64,000 bases of DNA from Serpentinicella sp031432315 (GCF_031432315.1 NZ_JAVKGO010000001.1:124001-188000); one strand, 5' to 3'; counted from the first letter of the stretch, positions 43,213 through 53,042 are shown. Made by a program: numbers and translations. Notes: a model not told the origin generated them from the letters alone.

Positions 43213-43244
43213 ATTCTTGATAATGCTTAAGGGGAGTAAATACC

Positions 43245-43889
43245 ATGGAAGAAAGGACTACAATGAATAAGTTAGGCATAATGGGTGGTACTTTTGATCC
43301 TATTCATATAGGACATCTATTTATAGCTCAGACGGCTTTAAGCTGTTTAAAATTAGATAAGGTGTTGTTTATACCAACAGGAATAACACCACATAAAAAC
43401 AACCAAGAAATAAGCAGCCCATTAGATAGATTTAATATGACGTCACTAGCGATTAATAATAATAATCACTTCGACATATCTTCAATAGAAATAGATAAAA
43501 ATGAACGAAGCTATACAATCGATACTATTCTAGAGCTACAAATAAAGTATCATTTATGTAAGTTATACTTTATTACTGGTACAGATACTTTGATCAGCTT
43601 GGAAAAATGGAAAAAATTTCAGGAGTTATTTAAAGCTATAGATTTTATTGTTATTACAAGGCCAGGCTATGACACAGAAACTTTAGAAGAAAAAATACAG
43701 TACTATACTGATGAATATTGTGCAAATATTACAAAAATAAATGTTCCATTATTAGATATATCTTCAACGGATATTAGAATGAGAGTTCGCCATAATAAGT
43801 CTATTAAATATCTTGTTCCTCAATCAGTAGAAAAATATATTTACAACAATAATTTATATACAAATGAAATAGGAGATTTATATGACTAG
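43245..43889 (+). CDS. nadD: nicotinate-nucleotide adenylyltransferase
   Basis: Makes deamido-NAD from NaMN and ATP. The 214 residues include GIMGGTFDPIHIGHL (nucleotidyltransferase HxGH motif) and the late SSTDIRMRVRHNKSIKYLVP with the ISSTxIR signature. AGGGGAG supports the ATG at 43245; the internal ATG at 43263 (AAAGGA nearby) would give 208 residues and a more typical N-terminus, so the start is uncertain. Overlaps yqeK by 8 bases. Confidence 0.95.
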   Translation: MEERTTMNKLGIMGGTFDPIHIGHLFIAQTALSCLKLDKVLFIPTGITPHKNNQEISSPLDRFNMTSLAINNNNHFDISSIEIDKNERSYTIDTILELQIKYHLCKLYFITGTDTLISLEKWKKFQELFKAIDFIVITRPGYDTETLEEKIQYYTDEYCANITKINVPLLDISSTDIRMRVRHNKSIKYLVPQSVEKYIYNNNLYTNEIGDLYD

Positions 43890-44454
43890 CCTGTTCTCGA
43901 ATATAGAAAATGCACTTTTAGAAGTACTATCAGAAAAGCGCTTACAGCATACATTAGGGGTTGTAGAATCTGCAACTAGATTAGCAGATATTTATAATCA
44001 AGATATGGATGAGGCCAAAACTGCTGCTTTGCTTCATGACTACGCAAAAGATCTTACACATAATCAAATGTCATATTTTAAACGACTGTATAATATAAAA
44101 ATGGATGAAGTAATACAATCTACTCCTGAATTACAACATGGTATTGTTGCTGCAAGAATCGCCGAGGATAAATTTCGTATAACAAACAAAAATGTGCTAA
44201 ATGCAATTGAATACCATACAACTGGCAGAATAGAAATGACAAAATTAGAGAAGATTATTTACTTAGCGGATTTTATTGAACCAAATAGAGACTATAAAGG
44301 TGTTGATGAACTCAGAAAAGTTGCTATAGAAGATCTTGACAAGGCGGTCTTCATGGCACTTAGTAATACAATTATATACGTAGTTAACATTAAAAAAATA
44401 TTGCATCCAAATACATTACATGCCAGAAACTACATGTTAAAAAATATAGAATAA
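43882..44454 (+). CDS. yqeK: HD-domain protein YqeK, probable diadenosine tetraphosphatase
   Basis: A 190-residue HD hydrolase that in other Firmicutes splits Ap4A symmetrically. The metal-binding histidines and HD pair are visible: RLQHTLGVVESA, ALLHDYAKDL, HGIVAARIA and EYHTTG, then IIYLADFIEPNRDY, which is typical of the family. Coupled to nadD by overlap. In relatives rsfS comes next; here a cation antiporter gene intervenes. Confidence 0.94.
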   Translation: MTSLFSNIENALLEVLSEKRLQHTLGVVESATRLADIYNQDMDEAKTAALLHDYAKDLTHNQMSYFKRLYNIKMDEVIQSTPELQHGIVAARIAEDKFRITNKNVLNAIEYHTTGRIEMTKLEKIIYLADFIEPNRDYKGVDELRKVAIEDLDKAVFMALSNTIIYVVNIKKILHPNTLHARNYMLKNIE

Positions 44455-44590
44455 TTGGATAGCTAAACTGTAGTCCCTACTTCAACATATATGAATATAA
44501 AAATAAATACTTAAATTAGACATATATTAAGAATTATCAAATATATTTTTAACGAATGGCAGTTCATAGTATATGACTTGGGAGGGTATT

Positions 44591-45589
44591 ATGGAGAATA
44601 TTTTAATTGTAGTGCTCTTTATAATAGGATTAATTACTATAATAAAAGGTGGGGATTGGTTCGTTGATGCTGCAGTTTGGTTAGCAAAAGTAACGGGAGT
44701 ACCCAATGTGTTTATTGGTTCAACAATAGTAAGTGTGGCTACCACGCTACCTGAACTCTTTGTGTCATCTATTGCTACATATCAGGAACACTACGACGTT
44801 GCATTAGGTAACGTTGTTGGATCAATTGTGTGTAATATTGGTCTTGTTTTAGGGATTACAGCATTACTTGCACCAATTAATCTTAAACAGACAACCTTTA
44901 AAACAAAAAGTTTATTTATGCTAATCAGCTGCTTACTACTACTTTTTTTTGTCAGGGACACCATACTATCGTCAACTGAAGGCTCAATTTTAATTATAGT
45001 ATTTCTAATATATATTTTTATTAGCGTTTTAGAATATTATAAAAATGAAAAAACGCAAAAAAAATCAAAAGAAACCGTTGTAAGCACTATGGTTATAGCC
45101 AAGAACATAGGTAAATTTTGCTTCGGTGCAATCTTTATAACTGTTGGTGCAAAATTATTAGTAGATAATGGCGTTGCCCTAGCTAATATAATTGGTGTAC
45201 CAGAACAAATTGTAAGCTTAACCTTAATAGCGCTAGGAACTTCACTACCTGAACTTACAACAGCAATATCTTCGATAATTAAAAAAGAAGCTGGTATATC
45301 CATAGGAAATATTTTAGGTGCCAACATACTTAATATAGTAATGGTATTAGGAATATCCTCAAAAATCAGTGGTAGAGGAATATTTATAAGCTTTCAAAAT
45401 GTTATGATTGGAACGGAAATATATGCTATACCACAGACCCTTTATTTTGATATACCTGTAGCCCTATTACTAATGATTATATTATTTATCGGAGGATTAA
45501 TATTTAAAAAAGTTAATCGAATTATGGGATTTTTACTAATTACTACATACATATTATATATTGGAGCATTAGCAAAGTTCTTTTTATAA
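44591..45589 (+). CDS. calcium/sodium antiporter (CaCA family, YrbG-like)
   Basis: A 332-residue membrane protein with ten to eleven spans and the two inverted alpha repeats: GSTIVSVATTLPELFVSS...GNVVGSIVCNIGLVLG and LTLIALGTSLPELTTAIS...GNILGANILNIVMVLG. The TxPE acidic residues bind cations, so it should exchange Ca2+ for Na+ or H+. GGGAGGG before the ATG at 44591 decides the start over the ATG at 44573. It breaks the usual yqeK-rsfS adjacency and may be locally inserted. Confidence 0.93.
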   Translation: MENILIVVLFIIGLITIIKGGDWFVDAAVWLAKVTGVPNVFIGSTIVSVATTLPELFVSSIATYQEHYDVALGNVVGSIVCNIGLVLGITALLAPINLKQTTFKTKSLFMLISCLLLLFFVRDTILSSTEGSILIIVFLIYIFISVLEYYKNEKTQKKSKETVVSTMVIAKNIGKFCFGAIFITVGAKLLVDNGVALANIIGVPEQIVSLTLIALGTSLPELTTAISSIIKKEAGISIGNILGANILNIVMVLGISSKISGRGIFISFQNVMIGTEIYAIPQTLYFDIPVALLLMIILFIGGLIFKKVNRIMGFLLITTYILYIGALAKFFL

Positions 45590-45612
45590 GCATTAAAGAT
45601 TGGAGGATTTAG

Positions 45613-45981
45613 ATGAACCAAATCACAAAAGAGATTGCAGAAAAAATGATTCATGCAATAGATGATAAATTAGGTAAAGATACGATGATGATTGACATAT
45701 CACAAATATCGTCAGTAGCCGATATCTTCATTATAACTACGGCAGATTCTGAACGACAAACAAAAGCTATTGCAGATAATATAAGAAAAAATTTAGAAGA
45801 AATAAATATGATCCCTCTCCATAAAGAAGGATATAATGATGGAAAATGGATATTACTTGATTGTGGGGATTTAGTTGTTCATATACTTCATCAAAATGAG
45901 CGACAATTTTATAATATAGAAGGAATTTGGAAAGATGGTAATATAATTGATATTGACAACACCTTTAATCGTAATATATAA
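45613..45981 (+). CDS. rsfS: ribosomal silencing factor RsfS
   Basis: A 122-residue protein that binds L14 on the 50S subunit and blocks subunit joining when nutrients are scarce. Family features: DISQISSVADIFIITTADSERQTKAIAD, HKEGYNDGKWILLDCGDLVVHI, and the C-terminal ERQFYNIEGIWKD. RBS GGAGGA. Upstream of leuS as usual, separated by a T-box leader. Confidence 0.95.
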   Translation: MNQITKEIAEKMIHAIDDKLGKDTMMIDISQISSVADIFIITTADSERQTKAIADNIRKNLEEINMIPLHKEGYNDGKWILLDCGDLVVHILHQNERQFYNIEGIWKDGNIIDIDNTFNRNI

Positions 45982-46034
45982 TCTTTAGAAATAGTTTAAA
46001 TTGATTGTTTAAAATAAATATATGATTTAACAGT

Positions 46035-46225
46035 TTAAGGAGTAGTAAGTATTGCGCTTTTTTCAGAGAGTCAGTGGTTGGTGAGAACTGATATAGCTAA
46101 GTACAGAACTTGCCTTAATTTAACTGAAAGGATAGCTAACTTTAATAGCTGTTAAGTGGACTTCTGTCAATTAGGGTGGTACCGCGGAGTAATCCGTCCC
46201 TATATGATGTGAAGTTTTTTTGTTT
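46035..46225 (+). promoter_or_regulatory. T-box riboswitch controlling leuS
   Basis: The leader senses uncharged tRNA. It shows AGAGAG and the GGTTGGTGAGAAC region of stem I, the invariant AGGGTGGTACCGCGG antiterminator sequence (46173-46187), and a competing terminator (GCGGA/TCCGT plus AGGG/CCCT) followed by a T-run at 46215-46221. A likely specifier is CTT (leucine) at 46109-46111 within AGAACTTGCC, which agrees with leuS downstream. The 5' limit is approximate. Confidence 0.9.
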
Positions 46226-46267
46226 TTATATAAAAAAGACCAATACATAAGTTCTTAGGAGGTAAAA

Positions 46268-48733
46268 ATGGATAATTATAATACAAAGCAGGTAGAAAAA
46301 AAGTGGCAAGAACACTGGGATCAAAACAAGGTATTTACAGTATCAGAGACAACGGACAAACCTAAATATTACGTTTTAGAGATGTTCCCATATCCGTCCG
46401 GTAAAATTCATATGGGACATGTGAGAAATTATTCAATAGGGGATGTTATAGCACGCTATAAAAAGATGAAAGGATACAATGTACTTCATCCTATGGGATG
46501 GGATGCATTTGGATTACCTGCAGAAAATGCGGCTATAAAACATGGTATACACCCTGACAATTGGACAACCCAAAATATAAAGGATATGAAAGAGCAACTT
46601 AAATTATTAGGTTTAAGTTACGACTGGGACAGAGAGATTGCAACATGTAATAAAGATTATTATAAATGGACACAATGGTTATTTTTACAATTTTATAAAA
46701 ACGACTTAGTTTATAAAAAAGAATCAAGAGTAAACTGGTGCCCATCATGTGAGACTGTTCTAGCTAATGAACAAGTAGTAAGTGGAAGCTGTGAAAGATG
46801 TGACAGTGCCGTAGGAAAGAGACTGCTTAGTCAATGGTACTTTAGAATAACTGATTATGCAGATAAACTGTTAAAGGATCTAGACGCGTTACCAGGTTGG
46901 CCAGATAAAGTTAAAACCATGCAGGGTAATTGGATTGGAAAGAGCGAAGGAGCAGAAATTGAATTTAAAATAGATGGGTTAGCAAAAAACATAAAAGTTT
47001 TTACAACAAGACCAGATACAATTTACGGTGCCACATATATGGTACTAGCACCGGAACATGCATTAGTAACCGAGTTAGTTAAAAATACAAATTTTGAAGA
47101 AACTGTGAATGAATTTATTAATAAATTACAACACGTATCAGATATCGAGAGAACATCAGCTGATACAGAAAAAGAAGGCGTATTTACCGGACGCTATTGT
47201 ATTAATCCTATAAGTAATAAAAAGATACCTATTTATATTGCGAATTATGTTTTGGCAGACTATGGGACTGGAGCTATTATGGCGGTTCCTGCACATGACC
47301 AACGAGATTTAGATTTTGCTCGAAAGTATAACATTGAAGTCATTCCAGTTATTTCATCTAGTATAGATGGAGAAACAAACATTGAAAATGAAGCATATAC
47401 ACAAGATGGCTACATGGTAAATTCAGAAGAATTTAATAACATGACAACAAAAGAAGCTTTTCCTAAGATATGTGAAAAAATTGAAAGCATTGACGCTGGT
47501 AAAGTAACAACTAACTATAGACTAAGAGATTGGCTGCTGTCAAGGCAACGTTACTGGGGAACACCAATTCCAATAATATATTGTGAAAAATGTGGGACAG
47601 TGCCAGTAGAAGAAGAAAACTTGCCAGTGCAACTTCCAATTGATGTTAAGTTTACAGGGAAAGGCTTGTCACCCCTTACCACTAGTGAAACGTTCATGAA
47701 TGCAAAATGCCCTAAGTGCGGAATAATGGGAAAAAGAGAAACCGATACTATGGACACCTTTGTTGATTCCTCATGGTATTTCTTAAGATACACTGACTCA
47801 CAAAATGATAAGTTACCGTTCTCAAAAGAAAAATCTAAATATTGGATGGGTGTGGATCAGTATATAGGTGGGGTTGAACATGCAATATTACATTTGTTGT
47901 ACTCTAGATTCTTCACGAAAGTATTTAAAGATTTAGATTTATTAGATATAAAAGAACCGTTTAAAAATCTATTAACACAGGGAATGGTATTAAAAGACGG
48001 TGCAAAAATGTCTAAATCTAAAGGTAATACCGTCAGCCCAGAAGAAATTATAGAAAAATATGGAGCAGATACAGCTAGACTATTCGTTCTTTTTGCTGCA
48101 CCACCTGAACGAGATTTAGAGTGGAGTGATCAAGGAGTCGAAGGTTGTTACCGCTTCTTAAATAGAGTATGGAGATTAGTAGCTGAATCAATTGAAAAAG
48201 ACTTATTTAAAAGGACGAAAGAGGATATTGACAGTCAAGATAAAGAATTAAGATATAAAATACACAGTACTATTAAAAAGGTTACAGAAGATTTAGATAC
48301 TCGATTTAACTTTAACACAGCTATTAGTAGCATAATGGAATTAGTAAATGAATTGTACAAGTATAAAGAGCAGAGTAAAATTTTAGATGGAAATCTATTT
48401 AAAAATGGAATAGAGACAATAGTTACACTTATAGCACCATTTTCACCCCACATAGCAGAAGAATTATGGGAGCTAATTGGCAATAAGACAAGTATTTCAA
48501 ATTTAGCTTGGCCAGAATATGAAAGAGATGCATTAGTAAAGGATGAAATTGAAGTAGTATTTCAAGTTAATGGGAAGCTTAAAAACAAAGTAAACGTATC
48601 TACAAATATAGATAAAGAAGAATTAGAGAAGCTTGCATTACAAGATGAGAAAGTGAAACTTGCCATAGGTGAAAAAAATGTAATAAAAGTAATTGTAGTG
48701 CCGAAAAAGCTAGTCAATATAGTTATCAAATAA
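46268..48733 (+). CDS. leuS: leucyl-tRNA synthetase
   Basis: Charges tRNA-Leu. The 821-residue class I enzyme has HMGH at 48-51, a CP1 editing domain (about 220-400) with TRPDTIYGATY, the insert VDSSWYFLRY, and K580-MSKS, followed by the anticodon-binding helical bundle and the small C-terminal domain. Length is normal for bacterial LeuRS. AGGAGGT before the ATG. Controlled by the T-box leader upstream. Confidence 0.98.
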   Translation: MDNYNTKQVEKKWQEHWDQNKVFTVSETTDKPKYYVLEMFPYPSGKIHMGHVRNYSIGDVIARYKKMKGYNVLHPMGWDAFGLPAENAAIKHGIHPDNWTTQNIKDMKEQLKLLGLSYDWDREIATCNKDYYKWTQWLFLQFYKNDLVYKKESRVNWCPSCETVLANEQVVSGSCERCDSAVGKRLLSQWYFRITDYADKLLKDLDALPGWPDKVKTMQGNWIGKSEGAEIEFKIDGLAKNIKVFTTRPDTIYGATYMVLAPEHALVTELVKNTNFEETVNEFINKLQHVSDIERTSADTEKEGVFTGRYCINPISNKKIPIYIANYVLADYGTGAIMAVPAHDQRDLDFARKYNIEVIPVISSSIDGETNIENEAYTQDGYMVNSEEFNNMTTKEAFPKICEKIESIDAGKVTTNYRLRDWLLSRQRYWGTPIPIIYCEKCGTVPVEEENLPVQLPIDVKFTGKGLSPLTTSETFMNAKCPKCGIMGKRETDTMDTFVDSSWYFLRYTDSQNDKLPFSKEKSKYWMGVDQYIGGVEHAILHLLYSRFFTKVFKDLDLLDIKEPFKNLLTQGMVLKDGAKMSKSKGNTVSPEEIIEKYGADTARLFVLFAAPPERDLEWSDQGVEGCYRFLNRVWRLVAESIEKDLFKRTKEDIDSQDKELRYKIHSTIKKVTEDLDTRFNFNTAISSIMELVNELYKYKEQSKILDGNLFKNGIETIVTLIAPFSPHIAEELWELIGNKTSISNLAWPEYERDALVKDEIEVVFQVNGKLKNKVNVSTNIDKEELEKLALQDEKVKLAIGEKNVIKVIVVPKKLVNIVIK

Positions 48734-48745
48734 GGGGGAAGAAGA

Positions 48746-49390
48746 GTGGAGAGAAAAATTCATCCAATTATAAAGGCGATGATTCCGGTTGCCGAGGGGA
48801 TAGCAAAAACATTTGGAAAAAACTGTGAGGTTGTAGTGCACGAAATAAATAATAAAAGAAAAGGGATAGTTGAAATTTATAACGGTCATGTTTCAGGTAG
48901 AACAAACGATGGCCCGATGATGGAAATTGGCATACAAGCCCTTAGTCAAGAGGATGGGGTTAAAAACATTGTAAATTACAGCAACAAGAGTTGTAATGGA
49001 AAGGCATTAAAATCATCTACCATGTTTATAAGGGATGAAAATGAAGAAATAATTGGCGCTATGTGTATAAACATGGATGTATCGGAATTTATTGTAGTAC
49101 AGAATGTATTAGAAAATCTAATACAGACAGATGTAAAAGATCAAGTCAATATAACAAATACAACCAACAATATAAACGATGTGTTAATTAATATCGTGAA
49201 GGATATTTTAGATGATTTTGGCAAACCAGTAGCTTATATGAACAAAGAAGAAAAAGTAAATATAGTTAAAAGTCTCGATGAACAAGGAGCTTTCCTAATT
49301 AAAGGGGCAATTGATTATGTGGCTAAAATACTGTGTGTATCAAGGTATACAATTTACAATTATTTAGATGAAATAAGAGTTAATATATAG
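48746..49390 (+). CDS. YheO-like PAS/HTH transcriptional regulator
   Basis: The 214-residue protein has an N-terminal YheO-like PAS domain (about 5-115: EVVVHEINNKRKGIVEIYNGHVSGR, MFIRDENEEIIGAMCINMD) and a C-terminal helix-turn-helix of the HTH_22 type (GAIDYVAKILCVSRYTIYNYLDEIR). Relatives such as DauR regulate D-amino-acid catabolism. Here ridA and the two serine dehydratase genes follow in the same direction, so it may control serine/enamine metabolism (inference). GTG start with AAGGGGGA. Confidence 0.85.
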   Translation: MERKIHPIIKAMIPVAEGIAKTFGKNCEVVVHEINNKRKGIVEIYNGHVSGRTNDGPMMEIGIQALSQEDGVKNIVNYSNKSCNGKALKSSTMFIRDENEEIIGAMCINMDVSEFIVVQNVLENLIQTDVKDQVNITNTTNNINDVLINIVKDILDDFGKPVAYMNKEEKVNIVKSLDEQGAFLIKGAIDYVAKILCVSRYTIYNYLDEIRVNI

Positions 49391-49408
49391 AGGATAAAGG
49401 TGAAAAGA

Positions 49409-49786
49409 ATGAAACAAGAAATAACCTCAAAAAATGCTCCAACTGCAATTGGACCATACTCACAAGGAATTAAAGTTAATAATATTTTGTTTGTATCAGG
49501 TCAAATTCCTTTAGATCCTCAAACGATGCAAATTATTTCAGAGGACATCGTGCAACAAACAAAACAAGTATTAAATAATGTTGAAGCTGTTTTATCAGAA
49601 GCTGGTAGTAGTTTAAGTAATGTTGTAAAAACAACAATATTTATTAAAAACATGGATGACTTTGATTTGATTAATGATGTTTATAGCATGTACTTTAAAG
49701 AAAATAAGCCGGCTAGATCTTGTGTTGAAGTATCAAGATTACCTAAAGATGTAAAAGTCAAAATAGAAGTGATTGCAATAGTATAA
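49409..49786 (+). CDS. ridA: reactive intermediate deaminase RidA
   Basis: Hydrolyses 2-aminoacrylate and similar enamines released by PLP or dehydratase enzymes. The 125 residues show NAPTAIGPYSQGIKV, FVSGQIPLDP, the conserved arginine in KPARSCVEVSRLP, and KVKIEVIAIV at the end. AAAGGTGA precedes the ATG at 49409. Lies 18 bases after the YheO-type regulator. Its placement before a serine dehydratase makes functional sense, although this dehydratase is Fe-S and not PLP dependent. Confidence 0.94.
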   Translation: MKQEITSKNAPTAIGPYSQGIKVNNILFVSGQIPLDPQTMQIISEDIVQQTKQVLNNVEAVLSEAGSSLSNVVKTTIFIKNMDDFDLINDVYSMYFKENKPARSCVEVSRLPKDVKVKIEVIAIV

Positions 49787-49817
49787 AAAAATGACCAATT
49801 TAAATTGGTCATTTTTT
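49785..49817 (+). terminator. ridA terminator
   Basis: Stem AAAAAATGACCAATT / AATTGGTCATTTTTT with a very short loop; strong intrinsic terminator overlapping the ridA stop. Confidence 0.88.
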
Positions 49818-49876
49818 AATGACTAATACATTAAATGAACATAATAAATTATATATTTACAGAAGGAGAGAAAAAA

Positions 49877-50542
49877 ATGAAAGAGTACAGCATATTTGAT
49901 ATAATTGGACCTAGTATGGTTGGACCATCAAGTTCACATACGGCAGGAGCATGTAAGCTAGGTAAAGTTGCTTCCAAGATTGCTGAGAAAAATATAAAAG
50001 AAGTTAAATTTTTACTACATGGATCATTTGCAAAAACCTATATAGGGCATGGAACAGATAAAGCACTATTAGCCGGAGTTCTTGGGTTTGACACAGACGA
50101 TGAAAGAATAAAGCAAGCGTTTGAAATCGCAAAAATTAAAGGAGTTAAATATTGCTATAAAGAAGCAGATTTAGGAGATGTTCATGAAAACACGGTAAAA
50201 ATTATTATAAAAAAGGCTAATGACGAGACCGTTGATTTATTGGGATCTTCAATAGGAGGCGGAAGTATTGTAGTTACACAAATTAATGGCCTAGAGCTTG
50301 AATTTACAGGAGAGTACACAACACTCATCATTTCCCATCAAGATAGACCTGGGGTGATTTCAAAAGTATCTACCATTTTATCAGATTTTCATGTTAACAT
50401 TGCCTTTATGAGAGTATATAGATATGGTAAAAGAAAAAATGCATTTATGATTATTGAGACAGACGATGGTATAGAAGCGTCCATAATGAAAAACATAAAA
50501 GATGTGGAAGGAATATCGAAAGCTTATTTAGTTACAATTTAA
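49877..50542 (+). CDS. sdaAB: L-serine ammonia-lyase, iron-sulfur dependent, beta subunit
   Basis: With SdaAA converts L-serine to pyruvate and ammonia. The 221-residue protein has the SDH beta domain (SIFDIIGPSMVGPSSSHTAGA, then GHGTDKALLAGVLGF) and a C-terminal ACT domain (about 150-220, HQDRPGVISKVSTIL). AGAAGGAGAG before the ATG at 49877 fixes the start; the longer frame begins near the previous terminator. sdaAA follows after 62 bases. Confidence 0.96.
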   Translation: MKEYSIFDIIGPSMVGPSSSHTAGACKLGKVASKIAEKNIKEVKFLLHGSFAKTYIGHGTDKALLAGVLGFDTDDERIKQAFEIAKIKGVKYCYKEADLGDVHENTVKIIIKKANDETVDLLGSSIGGGSIVVTQINGLELEFTGEYTTLIISHQDRPGVISKVSTILSDFHVNIAFMRVYRYGKRKNAFMIIETDDGIEASIMKNIKDVEGISKAYLVTI

Positions 50543-50604
50543 TATAAAGTATACAATAGGTTGTAGATGATTAAAATTAAAATTATTAGAATAGGGTGAA
50601 CACA

Positions 50605-51489
50605 ATGGATTTTACAACAGGAAAAGAGTTGCTTGAAGTTTGTAAAGTTTCAAATATGTCTATATCAGAGGTAATGCTTGAAAAAGAAGTAGCTTTAACA
50701 GAGAAGTCAAAAGTAGAAATAAGAAGTAAAGTTTATGAGAGTTTAAAAATAATGAAAAGTGCTATTCATGATGGATTACAAGGAGAAATGAAGTCAAATA
50801 GTGGTTTAATTGGTGGAGAAGCAAAGAAAGTTTTTGAAAGAAATGAAAACAACAAGTCAGTTTGCGGATCAATTATGAGTATAGCCATAAGTAGGTCAAT
50901 GGCGGTACTCGAAGTAAATGCAGCAATGGGAAAAATAGTTGCAGCACCAACAGCTGGCTCATCTGGGATAATTCCAGGTGTATTAGTAACAATTGGAGAA
51001 GCCTTTGAAATTAGTGATGAAATATTAGTAGAAGGATTAATAGCTGCTAGCGCTATAGGACTAATTATTACTAGAAATGCAACAGTATCTGGTGCATCAG
51101 GTGGATGCCAAGCCGAAACTGGGTCAGCAGCAGCCATGGCTTCTGCTGCGATAGTTGAGCTAATGGGTGGAACACCCAAAGCAGCATTAGACGCTGCAGC
51201 GATTTGTATAAAAAATATGCTAGGATTAGTCTGCGATCCAATTGCTGGTTTAGTTGAGGCGCCTTGTCAAAAGAGAAATGCTATAGGAGCAGCTAACGCT
51301 TTAATTAGTGCTGAGATGGCTTTAGCAGGTGTTGAAAGTATTATCCCATTTGATGAAGTAGTAGATACAATGTATCGTGTCGGTAAGTGTATACCGGTAG
51401 AATTAAGAGAAACAGCAATGGGTGGCCTGGCAGCAACTCCAACTGGGAAAAAATTAATGAATGATATTTTAAAAAATAAACAAAAATAA
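50605..51489 (+). CDS. sdaAA: L-serine ammonia-lyase, iron-sulfur dependent, alpha subunit
   Basis: Carries the [4Fe-4S] cluster that acts on serine. The 294 residues contain APTAGSSGIIPGVL, SGASGGCQAETGSAAAMASA, and CIKNMLGLVCDPIAGLVEAPCQKRNA, which hold the cluster cysteines. AGGGTGA before the ATG at 50605 marks the start. Together with sdaAB it forms a split two-subunit enzyme as in most Firmicutes. Confidence 0.96.
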   Translation: MDFTTGKELLEVCKVSNMSISEVMLEKEVALTEKSKVEIRSKVYESLKIMKSAIHDGLQGEMKSNSGLIGGEAKKVFERNENNKSVCGSIMSIAISRSMAVLEVNAAMGKIVAAPTAGSSGIIPGVLVTIGEAFEISDEILVEGLIAASAIGLIITRNATVSGASGGCQAETGSAAAMASAAIVELMGGTPKAALDAAAICIKNMLGLVCDPIAGLVEAPCQKRNAIGAANALISAEMALAGVESIIPFDEVVDTMYRVGKCIPVELRETAMGGLAATPTGKKLMNDILKNKQK

Positions 51490-51509
51490 AAATAATACTA
51501 TTTAAATAG

Positions 51510-51566
51510 AAAATAACCTTCAAGATAAAGAACCATAAAGGAATCGTTTATTGAAGGTTATTTTTA
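51510..51566. terminator. terminator between sdaAA and the carboxypeptidase gene
   Basis: AAAATAACCTTCAA and TTGAAGGTTATTTT with a 27-base interior; works in either direction for the two convergent genes. Confidence 0.75.
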
Positions 51567-51584
51567 TTTTTGACCTTTATAAAT

Positions 51585-52889
51585 TTACTTCAAAAGGTTT
51601 CTATTAATTTTGTAAGATCTTTTAAAATGGCTACTCAAGTATTTACGTTGCCTTTTTCTTTTCGATCTTAAAATAAATATAAAACATTGCCATAATAAAA
51701 ATACACCAATTATAACTCTAAAAACATTATTATCTACTAATCTTTGAAAAAAAGGTTTCAAAGGAATAGCTTCCATTGCTAATAAATTAGTACTTATAAT
51801 TTGGTTATTCTTTAAAAATCTAATTTCTCCAATTAGCTGTCCTTCTTCAATCGGTGCAATAAGATCTTCATTCAGCACTATTTGTTTTTCATAAGGAACT
51901 TCATGTGTGTTTATAGAAACGGCTGCCCATAAATCACTTTCAGGAAAGGCAGTTAAACTATTCGAGGTACCGTTCTTAATCATCAAATTATCAATTTGCT
52001 CTACTGAGCTCTTGTTTATTAAATTTAATAGCTTATAGTTATCAAAACCATAGTCTAATAAGGTTCTAGAATCAAGATATACGTTGGTACCTACTGTACC
52101 AAGAACGACAGAAATTAGTCTTTGATCTTCATTTACAGCAGAAGAAACAAGACAATTTCCAGCTTGACCAGTATACCCAGTTTTAATACCATCAACTTTA
52201 TCGTATTTTATATCGATGTATTGCCCATTATATAATATTTGATGTGCGCCACCTGTTCCCCACAAGAAGCGATTAGTATTTCTGAAGTATCTAGTTTCAG
52301 GTGTTTGTTCAGTCGGGTCGAAGGTTAAACGTGTAGTATTTACTATTTCTCTAAATCTTTCATTTTCCATAGCGGACCTAGAAATTAGTGCTAGGTCGTA
52401 AGCAGTTGAAACATGATTGTCGTCAGGTAAACCATGAGGGTTAGTAAAATGACTATCAGAAGCACCAAGTTCTTCAGCACGTTGATTCATTAGATCAGCA
52501 AACGCTTCTACAGAGCCTGATATATGTGTTGCAAAAACTTCTGCTACATCGTTGGCAGAACGAATTAATAAAGCTTGAAGTAATTCATCTACTGTAAAGG
52601 TTTCACCTTTCTTTAAATACATGCTAGACCCGATAACAAATAAGTCTTCATCTACTGTAATATATTCATTTAAGTCTAAATTTTCTAAAACAATTAAAGC
52701 AGTCAGTACCTTTGTTGTACTAGCTGGATAAGCAGGAGTATGGGCATTTTTTTCATAGAGAATTTCACCCGTTTGATAATCCATTAAGATAGCATTAGGT
52801 GCGGTGATTTGTGGACTTGCAGAAACAGAAGAAGCAGTAATTATAATAAAAAGTAAAGTGGTTATAAAAGTAGTTAGTTTTATTTTCAA
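51585..52889 (-). CDS. D-alanyl-D-alanine carboxypeptidase (DacF/PBP5 family)
   Basis: Trims the terminal D-Ala from peptidoglycan. The 434-residue product has a signal peptide (cleavage after ASSVSA, about residue 24), the serine motif PASTTKVLTA (near residue 57), SANDVAE (near 113), and KTGYTGQAGN (near 236). A beta-rich PBP5-C-like domain and a C-terminal membrane segment (about 388-406) with a basic tail follow. TTG start with GGTGAT upstream. Could be the sporulation DacF or a vegetative DacA; sequence alone does not decide. Confidence 0.92.
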   Translation of the reverse strand: MKIKLTTFITTLLFIIITASSVSASPQITAPNAILMDYQTGEILYEKNAHTPAYPASTTKVLTALIVLENLDLNEYITVDEDLFVIGSSMYLKKGETFTVDELLQALLIRSANDVAEVFATHISGSVEAFADLMNQRAEELGASDSHFTNPHGLPDDNHVSTAYDLALISRSAMENERFREIVNTTRLTFDPTEQTPETRYFRNTNRFLWGTGGAHQILYNGQYIDIKYDKVDGIKTGYTGQAGNCLVSSAVNEDQRLISVVLGTVGTNVYLDSRTLLDYGFDNYKLLNLINKSSVEQIDNLMIKNGTSNSLTAFPESDLWAAVSINTHEVPYEKQIVLNEDLIAPIEEGQLIGEIRFLKNNQIISTNLLAMEAIPLKPFFQRLVDNNVFRVIIGVFLLWQCFIFILRSKRKRQRKYLSSHFKRSYKINRNLLK

Positions 52890-53042
52890 AATATCACCAA
52901 TCTTTCTAAGTATATAAAAGATACATTATATAGTATATCAAAATTTAGAAAAAAAATTAATAAAAAATTATTACTAAAAAAAGGAAGTGCTAAAATATTT
53001 GTCGAATAAAAAAATAATAAATGAAAATCCAGGAGGAAACTC

